Numbered from the stretch's first letter, positions 24,454 to 37,160 are shown. The stretch: DNA of 64,000 nucleotides from Akanthomyces muscarius (GCF_028009165.1 NC_079244.1:1426001-1490000); one strand, 5' to 3'. Notes: generated by a model from the letters alone, not told the origin. Numbers and translations are program-made.

Positions 24454-25462
24454 ATGATACCTGGCCTCATGCCGCACACCAAATATACAAATATACCAAG
24501 ACAGGGGACGAGTTATGATGATGACGATGATGGCTGCGAGGCCCGAGACGAGTAGCATAGAAATATAAACCACAAAGAAAATTGAAATAATTCTCGAAAT
24601 AATCGCTGATGTGCAATTAATTCCGCTGATAAAGTGAGATGCAGCTTCTGGGATGCTATCGCGTGAACAGCAACTGTATGCGCCACAAAAAGCCACTGCC
24701 AGTGGCTTTACCTGCTGTTGCGATCCACCGAAGAACCAAAAAAAAAACGTAAAACTCTGTTCGCTTATCAAGTTGGAAAACAATTTTCGAATAATGCTTG
24801 AACATGCAACTATTTTACAAATTTCGTCTTGCGTTCATTTGATGGAATAGACGACTGCGCCTGCGTCACATGCCATTCCTTCACCCCCCGTAAGACGACG
24901 CAAGACGCTGCATCGACCCCTGTAGTGGCGCATCTGCAGCGCTGTAATGAGTGCCTTGCCACTGGCTCCAGCACCCTACAATACCTACAGCGCCTGGCGC
25001 TCACGTGTGTCGCCGCCGGCCACAGCGCCCATCTAATCAAGCTTTCCCCCGCAGCTTGGTTCGGCCTCGGCTCAAACGCTTCTGCCAGCTGCCCACGCTC
25101 TCTCTGTTTGCTCCTTTGCCGTTTGCCGTTTGCTGCTCGGCCAGCTGCCAGCCTCGCCTCGCCTCGCTTCATTCTCTACGGCCCGCCCGCCTGCCAGCCA
25201 CGGCCTCCGGGGCCAACTCTTTATCCCGTGCTCTGCTCGACAGCCGCCGACCACATTTTCCCCAGACTCTCCGTCTCTTTGGCGCTTTTCGAGGTCGGCA
25301 TATATTCTACACCTTGCGCGACAGCTTCATGGTTTTTTGATCGCTGCCTCGCCCCCTCCCCTCGCCCCCCCGCCCTCTCGCGACGTCCTTGCAGCACCCT
25401 CGGTGGCGCGCAGCCGATGACGTCCTGAGACTTCTGCGCCTGACCACTTCAAGCCCTTCTGA
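24454..25462. other. Intergenic region with pyrimidine-rich leader
   Basis: About 1 kb. Its second half (24.9–25.45 kb) is very C/T-rich, which produces a 199-codon Pro/Ser/Leu/Ala-rich frame that I regard as a leader rather than a gene. It carries the promoter and 5' UTR of the following peroxin gene. Confidence 0.5.
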
Positions 25463-27648
25463 ATGGCTGCCTTTGTGAGTTGTCCCTGCACCACTGCCTC
25501 GGCTCTAGCTTTCGTTATCATTGCGCCGATTTCTGGCGAAGCGATTGGAAGTTTCTTCATTTGTACTTTCTTTGCGTATTTCTTGCATGCTTTTCTGGGC
25601 GCGATTCGGGGTATTGCTAGAGCTTGCTACCTTGCCGTGTAACTGGTCATAGCCGAGCTAGTTGTCGCGCTCTTCCCTCCCTCGAGCCTGCCTGCATGTG
25701 AAGCTTGCAATCCCAGGCATTCGCACTTTATAGCATTTCGACATCGCGCAGCGCTTTTAAAAAGTCCTTTTGCTAATATATCATTCCCCGATTTCAGGAG
25801 CCGCATTGGCCGCCTGCCGCAGCCATGTCCGCTTATGATGATGACTCCGTGGTCTCCGGCTCGCCCGCCCTTCTCGATGAGAGCTTCGTAGCTCCTCCCA
25901 CCTATGCCGCCTTTTCGCCCGTCACACTCTCTGCGAATACACCGTCGAGATCCTCGCGTCGGTCGACCGTCCTTGTCCACCAGAAGAGCCCGTTATTACT
26001 CGCCACCCCACCCCAGATCACACGAGCTCTCGCATATAGCCATCCGTTTCTCCTACCGCTCAATACCTTTGTTGGCCTGTTGACGTGGAGCACTGGTGAC
26101 CCATGGCAGAGCTTTCTTTTTCTCTCCGCATTTTGGTTCAGCGTTCTTTATGGCGACACCATTCTGATGAGGGCCGGCCCTGTCGCTGTCGGCATCAGCA
26201 TCATCATTGCCATGTACGGTCGCCGCTACAGCCCGCTTAGTAGCAGCGGCTGGCGTAAGCCAGGCAAACCTAATAAGAAAAAGTCGTCAACTACTGCGCA
26301 GTTTTCGAATGCAGACGGGGAGGCTAGCACTTCGAACACGCCAAGCAAACCGAAAAAGCAGGAGGATAGCAGCACTAAACACCAAAAGACCCTCGACGAG
26401 ATTGTCGAGACTCTTAAAGAGTTTACCGGCCGCTGTAACTCACTGATGGAACCGATGCTCGAAATGACAGACTTTCTCAGCACCCAGCGCACTGCCACTA
26501 GTGCTACTACCAGGCCTGCCTTGACTGCCATGTTTATGCGCCTTCTCATCGTCACACCGTTCTGGTTTGCACTCACTATGCCGCCTTTGAGAATCATTAC
26601 CGTCCGCCGAGTTGTCCTAATTGTCGGTACAATTGCGCTTACCTGGCATGCCCGTGTAATGCGCGTCTGCAGGACTATCCTCTGGCGAAGTAAGACTGTC
26701 CGCCGTTTCGCTGCCGCCGTTACAGGCCTTCGCTTTGACACACCCGCAAGGAACGCAGCTGCCGCTCAGCTCCAAGCTGCGCAGCACGGTCACCGCCGCA
26801 ACGACAGCACGCGCAGTGTAAAGAGCTCTGGCGTCAAGTTTACCTTTATCATTTACGAGAACCAGAGACGCTGGATTGGACTGGGGTGGACCCATAGCCT
26901 GTTCGCTTACGAGAGGGCTACCTGGACTGATGAGCACAACAACGCTCTTCCTTCAAAAGACGATTTCGAGCTGCCGCACGTTGAGGATGGAAGCCGCATG
27001 GAGTGGCAATGGGCCGAAGGCAGTCGCTGGCGCGTGGATGGTGTTGCAGACGAAAATGGAGCTGTGGACTATGATGGCTCAGCAGGCCGCAACGGCTGGA
27101 TATACTATGATACCAAGGTATGAGCACCAGCCGCTAGATTTAGTTTGTGTGCTAACCACTCGCAGTGGAATAATGGACGCCGTGCAGTTGACGGTTGGGG
27201 CAAGTGGACGAGAAGACGCAAGTGGTATCGAGATGCTGAGCTTGTCGAAGTCGAGAAACCCGACCGTCGCCAGGCTGCCGCCAAAGACAATGCTTCACTG
27301 CATAGCAAGTCCGACTCTGCCTCCGTGGCCAACGTTCCTACCATTGTGGAGGATGAAAAGACCGATGATGCAAATGCCAAATTGATTGACGATAATGCAT
27401 CCGTGTACTCTACCTCTTCGAAATCGTCATTTTGGCCTCCAATGCTGCGGAAGCGGGCCACGGACCGTACTGCCGCTGACAAGGAGAAGGAGAAGAGAGA
27501 AGCTCGCGGTAAGCGAGCCACCGAAAGACAAGACAGCGGACCAGATACGAGCGGCTTGGGCATTGAAGTTGAAATGGAGCTGCAACGACAAGGCAAAGAT
27601 GGCGGCCAGTGGGGCATCGGCGATGATGCCAGGATGAATCTAGAATGA
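25463..27648 (+). CDS. Peroxisomal/ER membrane protein of the PEX23/PEX30–32 family (dysferlin domain)
   Basis: The proposed exons are 25463..25474, 25798..27117 and 27166..27648 (604 aa). The 323-nt first intron has GTGAGT, a TGCTAAT branch site and TTTCAG, and keeps the frame into the second ATG at 25825; translation could start at either. The protein has an N-terminal membrane region (FLLPLNTFVGLLTW, FLFLSAFWFSVLYG), a linker, more hydrophobic helices near residues 240–285, and a C-terminal dysferlin domain: FTFIIYENQRRWIGLGWT, MEWQWAEGSRWRVDG, GWIYYDTKWNNGRRAVDGWGKWTRRRKW. This reticulon-like plus dysferlin layout belongs to peroxins that shape ER–peroxisome contacts and control peroxisome number. 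Which paralogue it is remains open. Confidence 0.88.
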
Positions 27649-27803
27649 GAGATGATACCTTACTTATTTATATGTACATTGTATGTCATAACAGGGCAAT
27701 TCAAACCATTTACCAAATGATTCCTTCTTGTAGAATTGAACACAACTGCATATTGCAAGCATCCCAGATAACATATCACGCCGCCGTCTAATACCAAAGT
27801 TGT

Positions 27804-28917
27804 CTAGGTATCCCAAAAACAGTCCACGAAAGACTTGCGCTCCGTCTCATATTTTGTCAGTCCAGTCTCCTCCCTCTCTAGGTATCCACGAAACCGGATA
27901 TTGTCATAGAACCGCAAACTGCCCTGCTCCGACCACCCAGGCGCTGCTGGCGCCTGCATCAGGATGACTCGCTGCCCGTAAAACTTGTTGTGGAATTGCA
28001 GGAAGCAGCTAAAGTCTTCGAGGAAGCTGTGCTTTGAGTGGACGTTCCAATCGACCCGTTCGCGCGAAAACGGCCGCCACACCCCCAGCAGGTGCTCGCT
28101 CATGCCGAGGACGAAGTCGCGCAGCACCCGCGGCAGCATGGTCTCGAGGCCGGCCCCTTCCACGGCCACCACGTCATCTGGGTGCGCCCACGGCGGCGCG
28201 TACAGGCCCATGACGTGCGCGTGGAAGTCGTAGAGCTCACGCAGCTGCTTGTGCAGATCGCCGAAGCCGGCGCGGGCCGAGGCCGGCATGCGGTGGACGT
28301 CGGCGCAGACTTCCTGGATGTGCCGGACGGTCCAGTACGGCGCACGGGCGCGGCCTTGGAGGAGCTCGACCTCTCGAATGCGCGCGCGCTTGTAGGCGTC
28401 GCGGATGGTGCCCGACTCGTCGCAGGGGAGAACCTCGGCCGCGCCAGGACCCCAGAAGGGGTGGTGGACGGCAAGGGGAGGAGAGGCTTGAGCGATGGGA
28501 CTGGCGGTTTTTGAAGTCGGAGCGCTGGCCGGACTGATAATGCTTGGAGTCGGAGCCACGACGGGACTTGGAGCCGAGACGGCAGTACGCGAAGGCGACA
28601 GCAGACGTCTCGAAAGCAACTCGTAGTGCGTTGTTGGCTCCGCGGGCTCCGGCTGCGGCGAGGACGAGGTGTCTGGCTTGGGGCGGAGGGTACGCAGCGG
28701 CCGAGTAGACCGAGCAGACCACGACTGTGAGCGCAAATGTCGCGGATGCCCACGGACAAAGACAGGCGGACGAGACGGAATTACAGTAAGTTCAGTTATA
28801 GGAATTTGACAGGGGACTTGCGGTTGTGGCTGCGGCGTCGGCGTCGGCGGCTGTGGTTGCTGCTGCTGCTGTTGCGGGAGTGAGCATAGTAAGCTTGGGG
28901 CGAGAAGAGGCGGCGGC

Positions 28918-28950
<33 letters not shown>

Positions 28951-29795
28951 GGGAATGAGCATAGCAGGCTTGGAGCGAGAAGAGGTGGCAATTGATTCGA
29001 CTGCGAACGCGGACGTCCCAGAGCGACTTGATCTATGACGGCTTGGGCGGTAGACTTTAAAAGCTGCTGCCGCCGCTGCTGCGGTGACAGGGAAAGCAGG
29101 CTTGGAGCTATGGTAGACGGCTGCTGAATCGACTGCGAGCGCGGAAGCCCTTGCGAATCTAGAACCACTCGATCTATGCCAGCCTGGGGGGCAGACTGCA
29201 ACGGCTGCGGAGACAGGGACAGTAGACTTGGAGCAATGGTAGACGCTGGTGTAGTCGAGAACGATCGCGGACGCCAAATCGGAGCCAAGACAACCTGGTC
29301 GGTCGCTGCTTGGTCGGCGGCCTGCTGTTGCTGGTGTTGCTGTGAAGCTGAAGGGTACGGGTCGGTATCATTGACAGGCAGCACTCGAGTAGGCGGATGC
29401 GAACGCACGGGCAGAGGCGCCGAGGGCCTGCCCAACGAGGGTCGATCTATGGCGGGCTCATCTTCGTCAGCTTGGTCAGCGGCCGGCTGCGGCTGCAAGG
29501 GCGGGCGATGTGGTGTCCAAGCGATGAAGGACAGCGGTGGAGGAGACGGCTCACCTCGAGGCTCGCCTCGAGTAGGCTCAGTCTCGGCATTTTCATTCTC
29601 ACCGGTTTCGTCGGCAGATGAGGGAGGAGGTGGCTTGGGGGCGATGCTACGCAGCGGCCGACCGGACGACGAGCTCTGACGCTGATGCGTATACTTTGGG
29701 GCTTGGCTTGCGATCGATCGTAAAGACCCTGGAAGTTTGCGCGACGAACCAGAGCCTGATTTGCCGGCATTCGAAGAGTCTCTGCTAGAAGGCAT
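27804..29795 (-). CDS. Gln/Pro-rich repeat protein of unknown function
   Basis: A single exon of 663 codons. The first ~430 residues are low-complexity (Ser, Pro, Gln) and contain at least four imperfect copies of a unit centred on APSLL(S/C) followed by a Gln run, some with a linker like IDxVxL…PRSQS. The C-terminal ~210 residues look folded and different in composition: FWGPGAAEVLPCDESGT, YWTVRHIQEVCADVHRMP, LYDFHAHVMGLYAPPWAHPDD, WNVHSKHSFLEDFSCFLQFHNKFYG and YERKSFVDCFWDT-like ending. I do not recognise this domain. The unbroken 2-kb frame, and distinct codon usage of the C-terminal part, argue for a real gene. A perfect (CAG)10 encodes the longest glutamine run. Confidence 0.75.
28921..28950. 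repeat. Perfect (TGC)10 / (CAG)10 trinucleotide repeat
   Basis: Ten perfect TGC units on the plus strand encode polyglutamine in the minus-strand gene. Shorter CAG runs lie at 28858..28873. Confidence 0.95.
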
Positions 29796-30090
29796 CCTAG
29801 CGTGTCAGTTTCAGAAGCCGGTGCTTGAATGTGGTGCAGATTGCGAGCAGAAAGTTCAACCTCGAAAGTTGTGTTGGATGCAAATGAAGGCGCGAAGACC
29901 TCAAAAGCCTGATGATTATGTGTGATCATTGGTGTCAAGCTGCTGAGGTGGTGACAGTGAAGCGCACGGTATTCGGGAGACTTAGGTCAAATATATACGC
30001 GTTTTAGAATGATTCAAATATACAACTATGATACTTGTGTCTCGCTCCCTTCGTCTCGGAAACCATTGGTTTGTATACCACGCAGCCCGT

Positions 30091-33000
30091 TCACAAGACT
30101 GGTGACACCTCCTTCAAAGGGTGGTCCCAGTTGCTCATGTTAGCGAGCGCCCTCATCAGCTCGGCCAAGGAATCACAGTAGCCGTCTACTTCATCGCCAC
30201 TCAGCTGTGCCGTGTCCCACGATGCGATAAAGTACATGTTTTCCCTGTCGACCATGAACGCATTCCAGAATATTCCACTAGTTTACGAAAATACTAGGTT
30301 AGAAAGAAAGCCCCAACAGAAAAAAAAGGTTTGTGCAAGTGTAACCGTGACGAATGCTCGCAGCGTCCCACGAGGAGCAACGATCAGGGATGGAAAGAAG
30401 ATCACTTACCAATCTGGCCAATCGTGACGACTGATTGGCTCTAACACTTTATAGCTCGAGTGACGTTTGTTTTGCACCGACATGCCCAACGTCACGTCCC
30501 ACACGAAGCCTTGCCTGAAGGACGCATCTTCTGCGACAATGGCCTCCTCACTCAAAGCTGATTTAACATCATCCCACGGAGCATGAATGTGATCTGCGAG
30601 TGATACCTCTTCATCTCCAATTCTCTTGAGAAAATCCAACGCCTTTTCGTTCTCGCCTGCGCTATACATGTTGAGGCGCCACTGCGTCGTAGGGCCGTCA
30701 ACAGCCATGGCCGGTGGAAGGCATGTCTGCATCCAACTGGGCACAAACGGCCAGGAGCGCGCCGCTTCCCAGCTGTTAAAGATGGCATAGGGAGAACGTG
30801 TTTGCCGGATGTTGAATAGAATGAGGGCGCAACGCGCGAGCACGTCGGCTGTAATGCCGTGCTCGGCTTGCAAAGCGGCCAGATGTGGCAGTCGCACAAT
30901 GCGGCCGCGGCGCGGAAAACGGAAATCGTCGGCGACCGACATCCACGAACCCTTCCAAACGGACTCCCTGACGGCGTTGCGGGCCGCAAAGTATGGCGAG
31001 CTGCTGTCATCAGCGATCATCCACCCCGGCGCTCGCTGTGGCGGCCACAGTGCGTCTGGGAAACGGGAGATACCGCGAAGTCTGCCTGCTAGTCGGGTGA
31101 CAGCGTTACAAGCGAAGTCGTTGCGGCGATTCTGCTGCCACAGGTTGGCCCAGAGACTGTAAGGAACGGGCTCGGGCAATTCTGTGGCCTGGTCGTGCAA
31201 AACATCGTCGAGGTTGCGTAAGATGGACCAGAGCAACATGGCGTCGACGACTGCATGGTTGAAGTACATGGTAAGAAAATGGCCACTTGTATCAGCACAT
31301 TTTATGATGTCAGTCCGAAAGGTAAAGGGAAGCTGGAGGGCGGATGTAGACTCTTGGCTGAGGCGGAGCTTGACCTCCTCTTCCGTTGCAGTCTCGCCCT
31401 CATGTAGCACGTCACTAACAAGACCCTCACTGGGTATAGAAAGCTGCCATGTGCTTGTTGTCGTTGATTTGAGCAGCACAGACCGAAGAATTGGGGTCTT
31501 GGACACTAGTGTCTGCAGTGCTTCCATAATTCGTGTACTTGAGAGTTCCGCGATCCGATAGACCAAGCGGATATGGTAAGATTGGGGACGTTGACCCTCC
31601 ACCATGCGGTATTGGTTGGCCCGGAGCGACATGACCGACTCTGACACTGCGTCGCGAGGCAGCGCAGAGACGATGCCCGAATGTATCTCCATGGGATTGT
31701 TGACGTCGACAGGCAGCTTTTTGTCAGGAACGTTTTGACCGCTCGGGGCGGAGCCAGGACTCACTCGAGAGACCGAGGCATTGCCAGAACTTCGCAAAAG
31801 AAGTAGACGAGCCTGAGAAGAGATAGTCTTTCTTTCGAATAGATCCTGCAGGTAGAGCGGGATTTTAAGGAGACGAAAAACTCGATCGCAGTATTGTAAA
31901 AGTAATATACTGTCGGCGAAGGTGTGCACATTCTGTTGCGGCTGTGGCCGCACACCACAAAGCTCCTCCCACACCGCAGCAAGTTTTTCCGCCAAGACGG
32001 ACAGCTCAGAAGTAGCGCGTTTAGCTTGAGCCGACTCTTGTTTCTTGCTACTGTCAATGAATTTTGAGAGGGCAGCCTTGAGGAGCTGTCGTTTCGGTTT
32101 CTTGAGTGACGTGACGGGCATTTCTTCAAGGCCAAGCTGTGAGAGATCATAGATGGCGCCAAGTGTATACTTGGAGCCAAGACTGCGAGATTTTTCAAAG
32201 ATTGCGCTGCTGGGCACGTTCTCGGGCCGTTTAACAACGGCGACCGGGACTTCCCCAGCAACCTCGTCTGGATAGCCGACGACTTGAACTTCAACGTTGG
32301 ACAGCGTCGAAATGACCCTCTCAATGGTGGCAGGATCAATGTTTTCCCCGCCACGAATGATCAAGTCCTTGTAGCGTCCGAGGATATACACCACACCGTC
32401 CTCGCCCACTCGAGCTCGATCACCAGTTACGAGCCACCGACGCCCATCTTCCTCATAGAAACTGTTATTGGTTTTCGAGTTCAGATAGCCGTGGATAACA
32501 GAGGGTCCGGACACATGAAGCTCGCCTACGTCGTCAACGCATAAAATTTGACGTGTGCTGGGCTGGCACACACGAATTGAGGCTCCTGGAAGGACTTTGC
32601 CCACACCGGCGTGGAAGCCGTCGACAAGGAGAGGGTCATTCCTCTGCCAGCTTACGACTGGACCGGTCTCGCTCATTCCATATGCTTGGATAGCGTGACG
32701 ACAGCCGAGTGATTGCTTGCAAAGACGGATATCCTCGGGAGATATCATCGTACTGGCCAGCGTTATGATGGAGAGGTTGAATTTGTTGACATCAGGGCAG
32801 TCGCTCTCCGCAAGCATAGCTCTGATCAGCGTCGGGGTGGCGGACATGATGGTGCACTGCTCCCTTACTACTGCGCGAAGACTGGAGCGAACGCTGAATG
32901 TAGGAGAAGGCAAAATAATGGCGCCACCCATGCGCCATGCGCGCAAAGTGTTGTTGATGGCGAATATGTGGTGGACTGGAGTATGGATGAGCCATCTGTC

Positions 33001-33762
33001 CACGAATTCAGGATCTGGGTTGGGGTCATAGTCGTGGGTCTGGGAGATAAGATTGTCGTGAGTGTGTACGCAAGCCTTGGGCGTGCCGGTTGTGCCGCTG
33101 GTGAAGATGATGAGAGCGTTGCTGCCGGTACCGCCTGCCCGCAGGCTGTCAAACTGGCACCTCATCTGACACAATTTGTGTGCTTCAACCTCTATCACCG
33201 CAAGCGAAAGCCACCCCGTTCTATCACCAGTGGCAGGAAGGATCTTGGTATGGATGGAGCGTTTGCTAGCGATCGCCCAGCCTTCAACTGTTTGAGCCAT
33301 CTCTTCGTCCTCGACAAAGAGTGCCTGGGGAGAAGAGACTGACAACAATGAACCGAGGTCATCTTTGGCTCCTGGACCCAACGGAATGAACACCATTCCG
33401 AGTTTTGCTGCCACCCAAAAGAACAACCCCCATTCTGCGATATTTCTGGTGATGACAACTAGTGTGTTGCCGGCGCCGCCACAGCCGAGATGAGCAAGCC
33501 GATGTGCCACCGCATCGACCTTGTCTAAGAGCTCTTGGTAGCTCCATCGCTGAGCAGCCACCTCAGAGCCAAAAGCAGGGGTGTCCGTGTCGTCTACCAT
33601 GGTAACAATAGCATCCCTGCTCGGATACTTTGTGGCGGTTGCCAGGAGCATGTGCCAGAGCAGTTGACCGAATCCAGCGGGGACATCTCCATGTATCTCA
33701 GCCAGATCGGCTTTCATGGTTGGTGATTCCGGTGTGGGTACACGAAGTTCGTTCGCTGACAT
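30091..33762 (-). CDS. Single-module NRPS with adenylation–carrier–condensation order
   Basis: Exons 30410..33762 and 30091..30277 (132-nt intron, GTAAGT…ACTAG) encode 1179 aa. Adenylation domain: IIFTSGTTGTPKACVHTH near residue 220, AYGMSETGP near 359, LVTGD near 448, GRYKDLIIRGGENIDP, then a Lys-rich PKRQLLKAAL near 555. Carrier domain: FADSILLLQ near residue 617 keeps the Ser that would carry phosphopantetheine, although the usual GGDS is ADS. Condensation domain: NHAVVDA near residue 835 corresponds to HHxxxDG with the catalytic second His and Asp kept and the first His and the Gly replaced; the last exon supplies its C-terminal strands (FWNAFMVDRENMYFIASWD). A-T-C is rare; it suggests that an activated acid is joined to an amine made elsewhere. 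Substrate unknown. A P450 lies nearby. Confidence 0.88.
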
Positions 33763-35410
33763 TTTAAAAGCTGATGATGGGAAAAAAGAAAAGAAAGGGA
33801 AATGTGGCAGAGTGCAGCGATTGGATGTTTTGTTGGGACGAATTCTAATAAATCAGATGACGATCGATGGTGATGAAAGTAAATCGAAACAGAGACAATT
33901 TGGCAATTTAACATGGTTTTAGATTTTGAACAGCCCTTCTGGTTCATTTGTTATCATAGTACAGGAGTGCAGAAAGCCTGTATCTGGATCGTGTGAAACC
34001 ACCAACGGGTACCACGCTGCATGACTTCAGCTATATTTGTCACGCATTGTGCTGCATCGGTCAAAGTAGAAGGACGCGACACAAAGTAGAAAAGGAAATA
34101 TAGGGGTCGATTAGGCCGTAAACATTATGATCGCTGGGGTGTGATGGCGATTTCAATCCACGTACCGCGTGGACCATGCACCGCCGTGTGCTACATGGCT
34201 GGCCGCTCGATCTTGTACTACGGTCGGGGGTGGGAACACGAAAGATGGCAACAGACGGAAAGGTCAGCGTAAATTCTGCGGCGTGGTCGGCGCGTGGAGG
34301 CCATGCCGCTGTTCGGCCATCAAGATGAGCAGCTGCGCAACGCCAGACATGCAAATCATACGAACCCACGGCTAGCCTGCCTCGGCAGTGGTGTACGACA
34401 TCCTCGAAAAAGAAAAACTGCAGCGATTGTGCCAATATTGAGCAGGAAAAAGGCTCTAGTAGGGATGGAAGCGACCCGGATCCATGGTCCTGGTGCGCTG
34501 TAGGTAACCGTTGTGGGATCCACCGGCGATACGAGGAAGATCATGCTGATGTCAGTCCCAGCAGTCTGGTACTGGGATTCTGACTGATGCAGGAATGAAA
34601 AGAGATGAGGAGCTACGAAGAAGATTTATAAAACAGAGATTTTCAACGCATTTCCGCTGGAGAGCACCCCTACTTACAGAGTCTCGCTCCACGGAAATGA
34701 GGTCCTGGATTGAGTCCATCGCCGCATCTTGCAAAGAGAAACACCTCGCCCTACAACTTGCAGCGTTGTTACCTGCCTCAACCAGTAGCAACAAAGTAAT
34801 CATAAACACAGGAAAAAGAAATAGGCGAGGGCTCGAAGTTTCTGCATGAGTGACTTCCAGAGTGTGTACCTCCAGAGGCCAGTGCCTTTGACGCCGAGCG
34901 CGGAACTCAATCCGCATTTTTCGGACACCATCAACCAAAAAACAACAACACAACGAGTATAGCTATTGATTCGCAGCGCTCTGTGAGAGGGTGCACGACC
35001 CAGAATCTTGGTTGCCGCTGGGGAAGGACCAGAAATGTAGACACCGGATCTCATGCCAGGGATGCCACAAGCGCTCCACGCCTGCATGATCGGACTCACC
35101 CAGACTGCTGGGACCGGAGGACTGTTCTGTAAAACGTGACGGCTGCAAAGAGCTTTGGGGACAACTGTGTGTTTTACCCCAGCTTATGGAGCAATATATG
35201 CAGTAGAACAGGATCAGGGAGGGCCGGAGAGGAGTTCAAGGGCCAGTGATTCGTCCGTCATATTTCTGGGAATTCTGTCACGGTGAACAAGACACAGCAT
35301 GGGGCCTAGATTTCAACCAAGTCTATGATGTAGTGGAGGGTCTTTTCCTTGGTGTCAGCTCCGAAAGATGTGGCGGATAAAAAAGCAAGTGATGAGCGAA
35401 CGGAAAATGG
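33763..35410. other. Intergenic region between NRPS and P450; possible unmodelled minus-strand gene
   Basis: No complete gene could be built. On the minus strand, two open stretches (about 34.68–34.95 kb and 34.36–34.58 kb) are linked in frame by an intron-like 34584..34677 (GTAAGT donor, CATCAG acceptor), and the second encodes a hydrophobic segment (AFFLLNIGTIAAVFLF). Neither start nor end is clear and no family is recognised, so it is left unannotated. Confidence 0.35.
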
Positions 35411-35416
35411 TATAAA
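35411..35416 (+). promoter_or_regulatory. TATA box of the P450 gene
   Basis: TATAAA located 98 nt upstream of the P450 start codon. Confidence 0.5.
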
Positions 35417-35513
35417 TTAGCCGTAGAGGACAAGGTCTTGGAATCCACCAAAAGATTTCCTCACAGATCGACAGAAAAGTTCATTACAGTTGCATCATTC
35501 AATTCACAAGAAA

Positions 35514-37160
35514 ATGAAATTCATAATATTCTTGTCCTTTCTGCTGGTTGCGCCAGCTATCCTTCAGTTTCTTTACACACTGCTCTTGCGGCACTTGAGT
35601 GCACGACGGGGCGAGCAATGCCAAAATAACTGCCCTGCCGGCCCGGCTAAAGACAGGATCTTTGGCTTGGATTTTATCTACAACATCATTTTCGGCAAAA
35701 ACAACGAGGACTATCTTGCTTCCACATGCCGACTGTTCAGGCAATTTGGTGCGACGTACTCCATGAAGAGCTGCGTCTGGCAAACTATCTTTACCAGCGA
35801 CAGCAAAAATGTCAAGCATATACTTGCTACGTCGTTCAAAGATTTTGAGCTGCCCAAGTTGCGTGTCGATGCCATCTCTACACTATTGGGAACCGGAATA
35901 TTCAGTGTAAATGGTGCATCTTGGTCGCACGCGAGGGCACTCATGCGGCCTTGCTTTGCTAACAGAGACAAGCTCGCCACCACGGCAATGCTTGAAGGCC
36001 ACTTCCAAAGCTTTCTGCGCCACATTCCGCAGAATGGAGAGGAGGTGGACTTGCAACCCCTGTACTTTGCTCTCACCATGGACTTTGCCACTCAGTTGTT
36101 GACATCAAAGTCCTCGCACATGCTGGACGAGACAAAGTCACACGACAATGAGTGGCAGTTCTTCGAAGACTACACCACGTGCTCCGAAGAAGTCATCAAG
36201 AAAATGTGCCTCGGGCCGCTCCAGATTTTCCGCTACAATCGCGCCGCCGAGCAGGCCAAGAAGCGCGTCTTCAAGTACATTGACGACTTTGTTGACGAAG
36301 CTCTACAAAGTGTCGAGCGGGAAGAGGCGCCCGAGCACAATGTGTTGACCAAGCTCGCGGAAGCCACCTCGGACCGCAAAGTTCTACGAGACCAAATGTT
36401 GCACCTGCTAGTGGCGAGCCGCGATACCACGGCTAGTCTACTCTGCAATCTGTTTTTCATGCTTGCAAAAGAGCCTGAAAGGTATCAAAGGCTGAGACAG
36501 GAAGTGCTGTCTGTCTGTGGCGATGCGCCACCTTTACCAGAGCAGCTGAAGCAGATGGAGTACCTGCGCTGGTGCGTTCAAGAATGTAAGTTTGTACAAC
36601 CACACCTCTTTCAAAAAAGGAAAGAAAAAGAAAGGAGACCGTGAACCAACGCTGACAAGTAGAGCAGCCCTGCGCCTGCATCCTGTCATACCCACCAACG
36701 CGCGGGAGGCCACACGAGACACGACGTTGCCCGTCGGCGGCGGCAGAGAGGGAACGGAACCTCTGCTTGTCAAGAAGGGCACACTGATTGTCTACAACAT
36801 CTTTGCGATGCACAGAGATGAGGCAGTCTTTGGCGATGATGCGGACAAGTTTCACCCAGAGAGGTGGGCCGGTCTGCGGCCCGGCTGGGGATATCTCCCG
36901 TTCAATGGTGGACCGCGCATCTGTCTCGGCCGTGAGTACATAAATAACATGGCAAAGGGGGACGCCCCTCTGGGTTTCAAATATATGAGCTAACGAGGTA
37001 CACAGAACAGATTGCGTTGTTGGAAGCGCACTACTTGGTGGCGCGCATGGTACAGACCTTTCTGACAATGGCCTCGCAGGAAAGCCGAGGCTGGGAAGAG
37101 CTCTTTGCGCTCGCTACAACATGCAAGCATGGAGTAAATGTCAAGATGTTTTGGGAATGA
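35514..37160 (+). CDS. Cytochrome P450, CYP52-like
   Basis: Exons 35514..36585, 36668..36931 and 37006..37160 encode 496 aa. An N-terminal membrane anchor (MKFIIFLSFLLVAPAILQFL) targets the ER. The I-helix reads VASRDTTAS near residue 301. The first splice restores the ExxR helix as ESLRLHPV at about 358, followed by the PERW motif (FHPERWAGL), and the second splice completes the heme loop FNGGPRICLGQQ, with Cys near 443 as the thiolate ligand. The pattern resembles the CYP52 clan of alkane and fatty-acid hydroxylases, whose members in fungi also tailor secondary metabolites. It is 1.75 kb from the divergent NRPS, so a shared pathway is plausible but not shown. Confidence 0.92.

Noticed and set aside
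24829..25428. 199-codon plus-strand frame before the peroxin gene
   Set aside because: Composition (Pro, Ser, Leu, Ala, Cys) reflects a C/T-rich 5' leader; no domain or signal.
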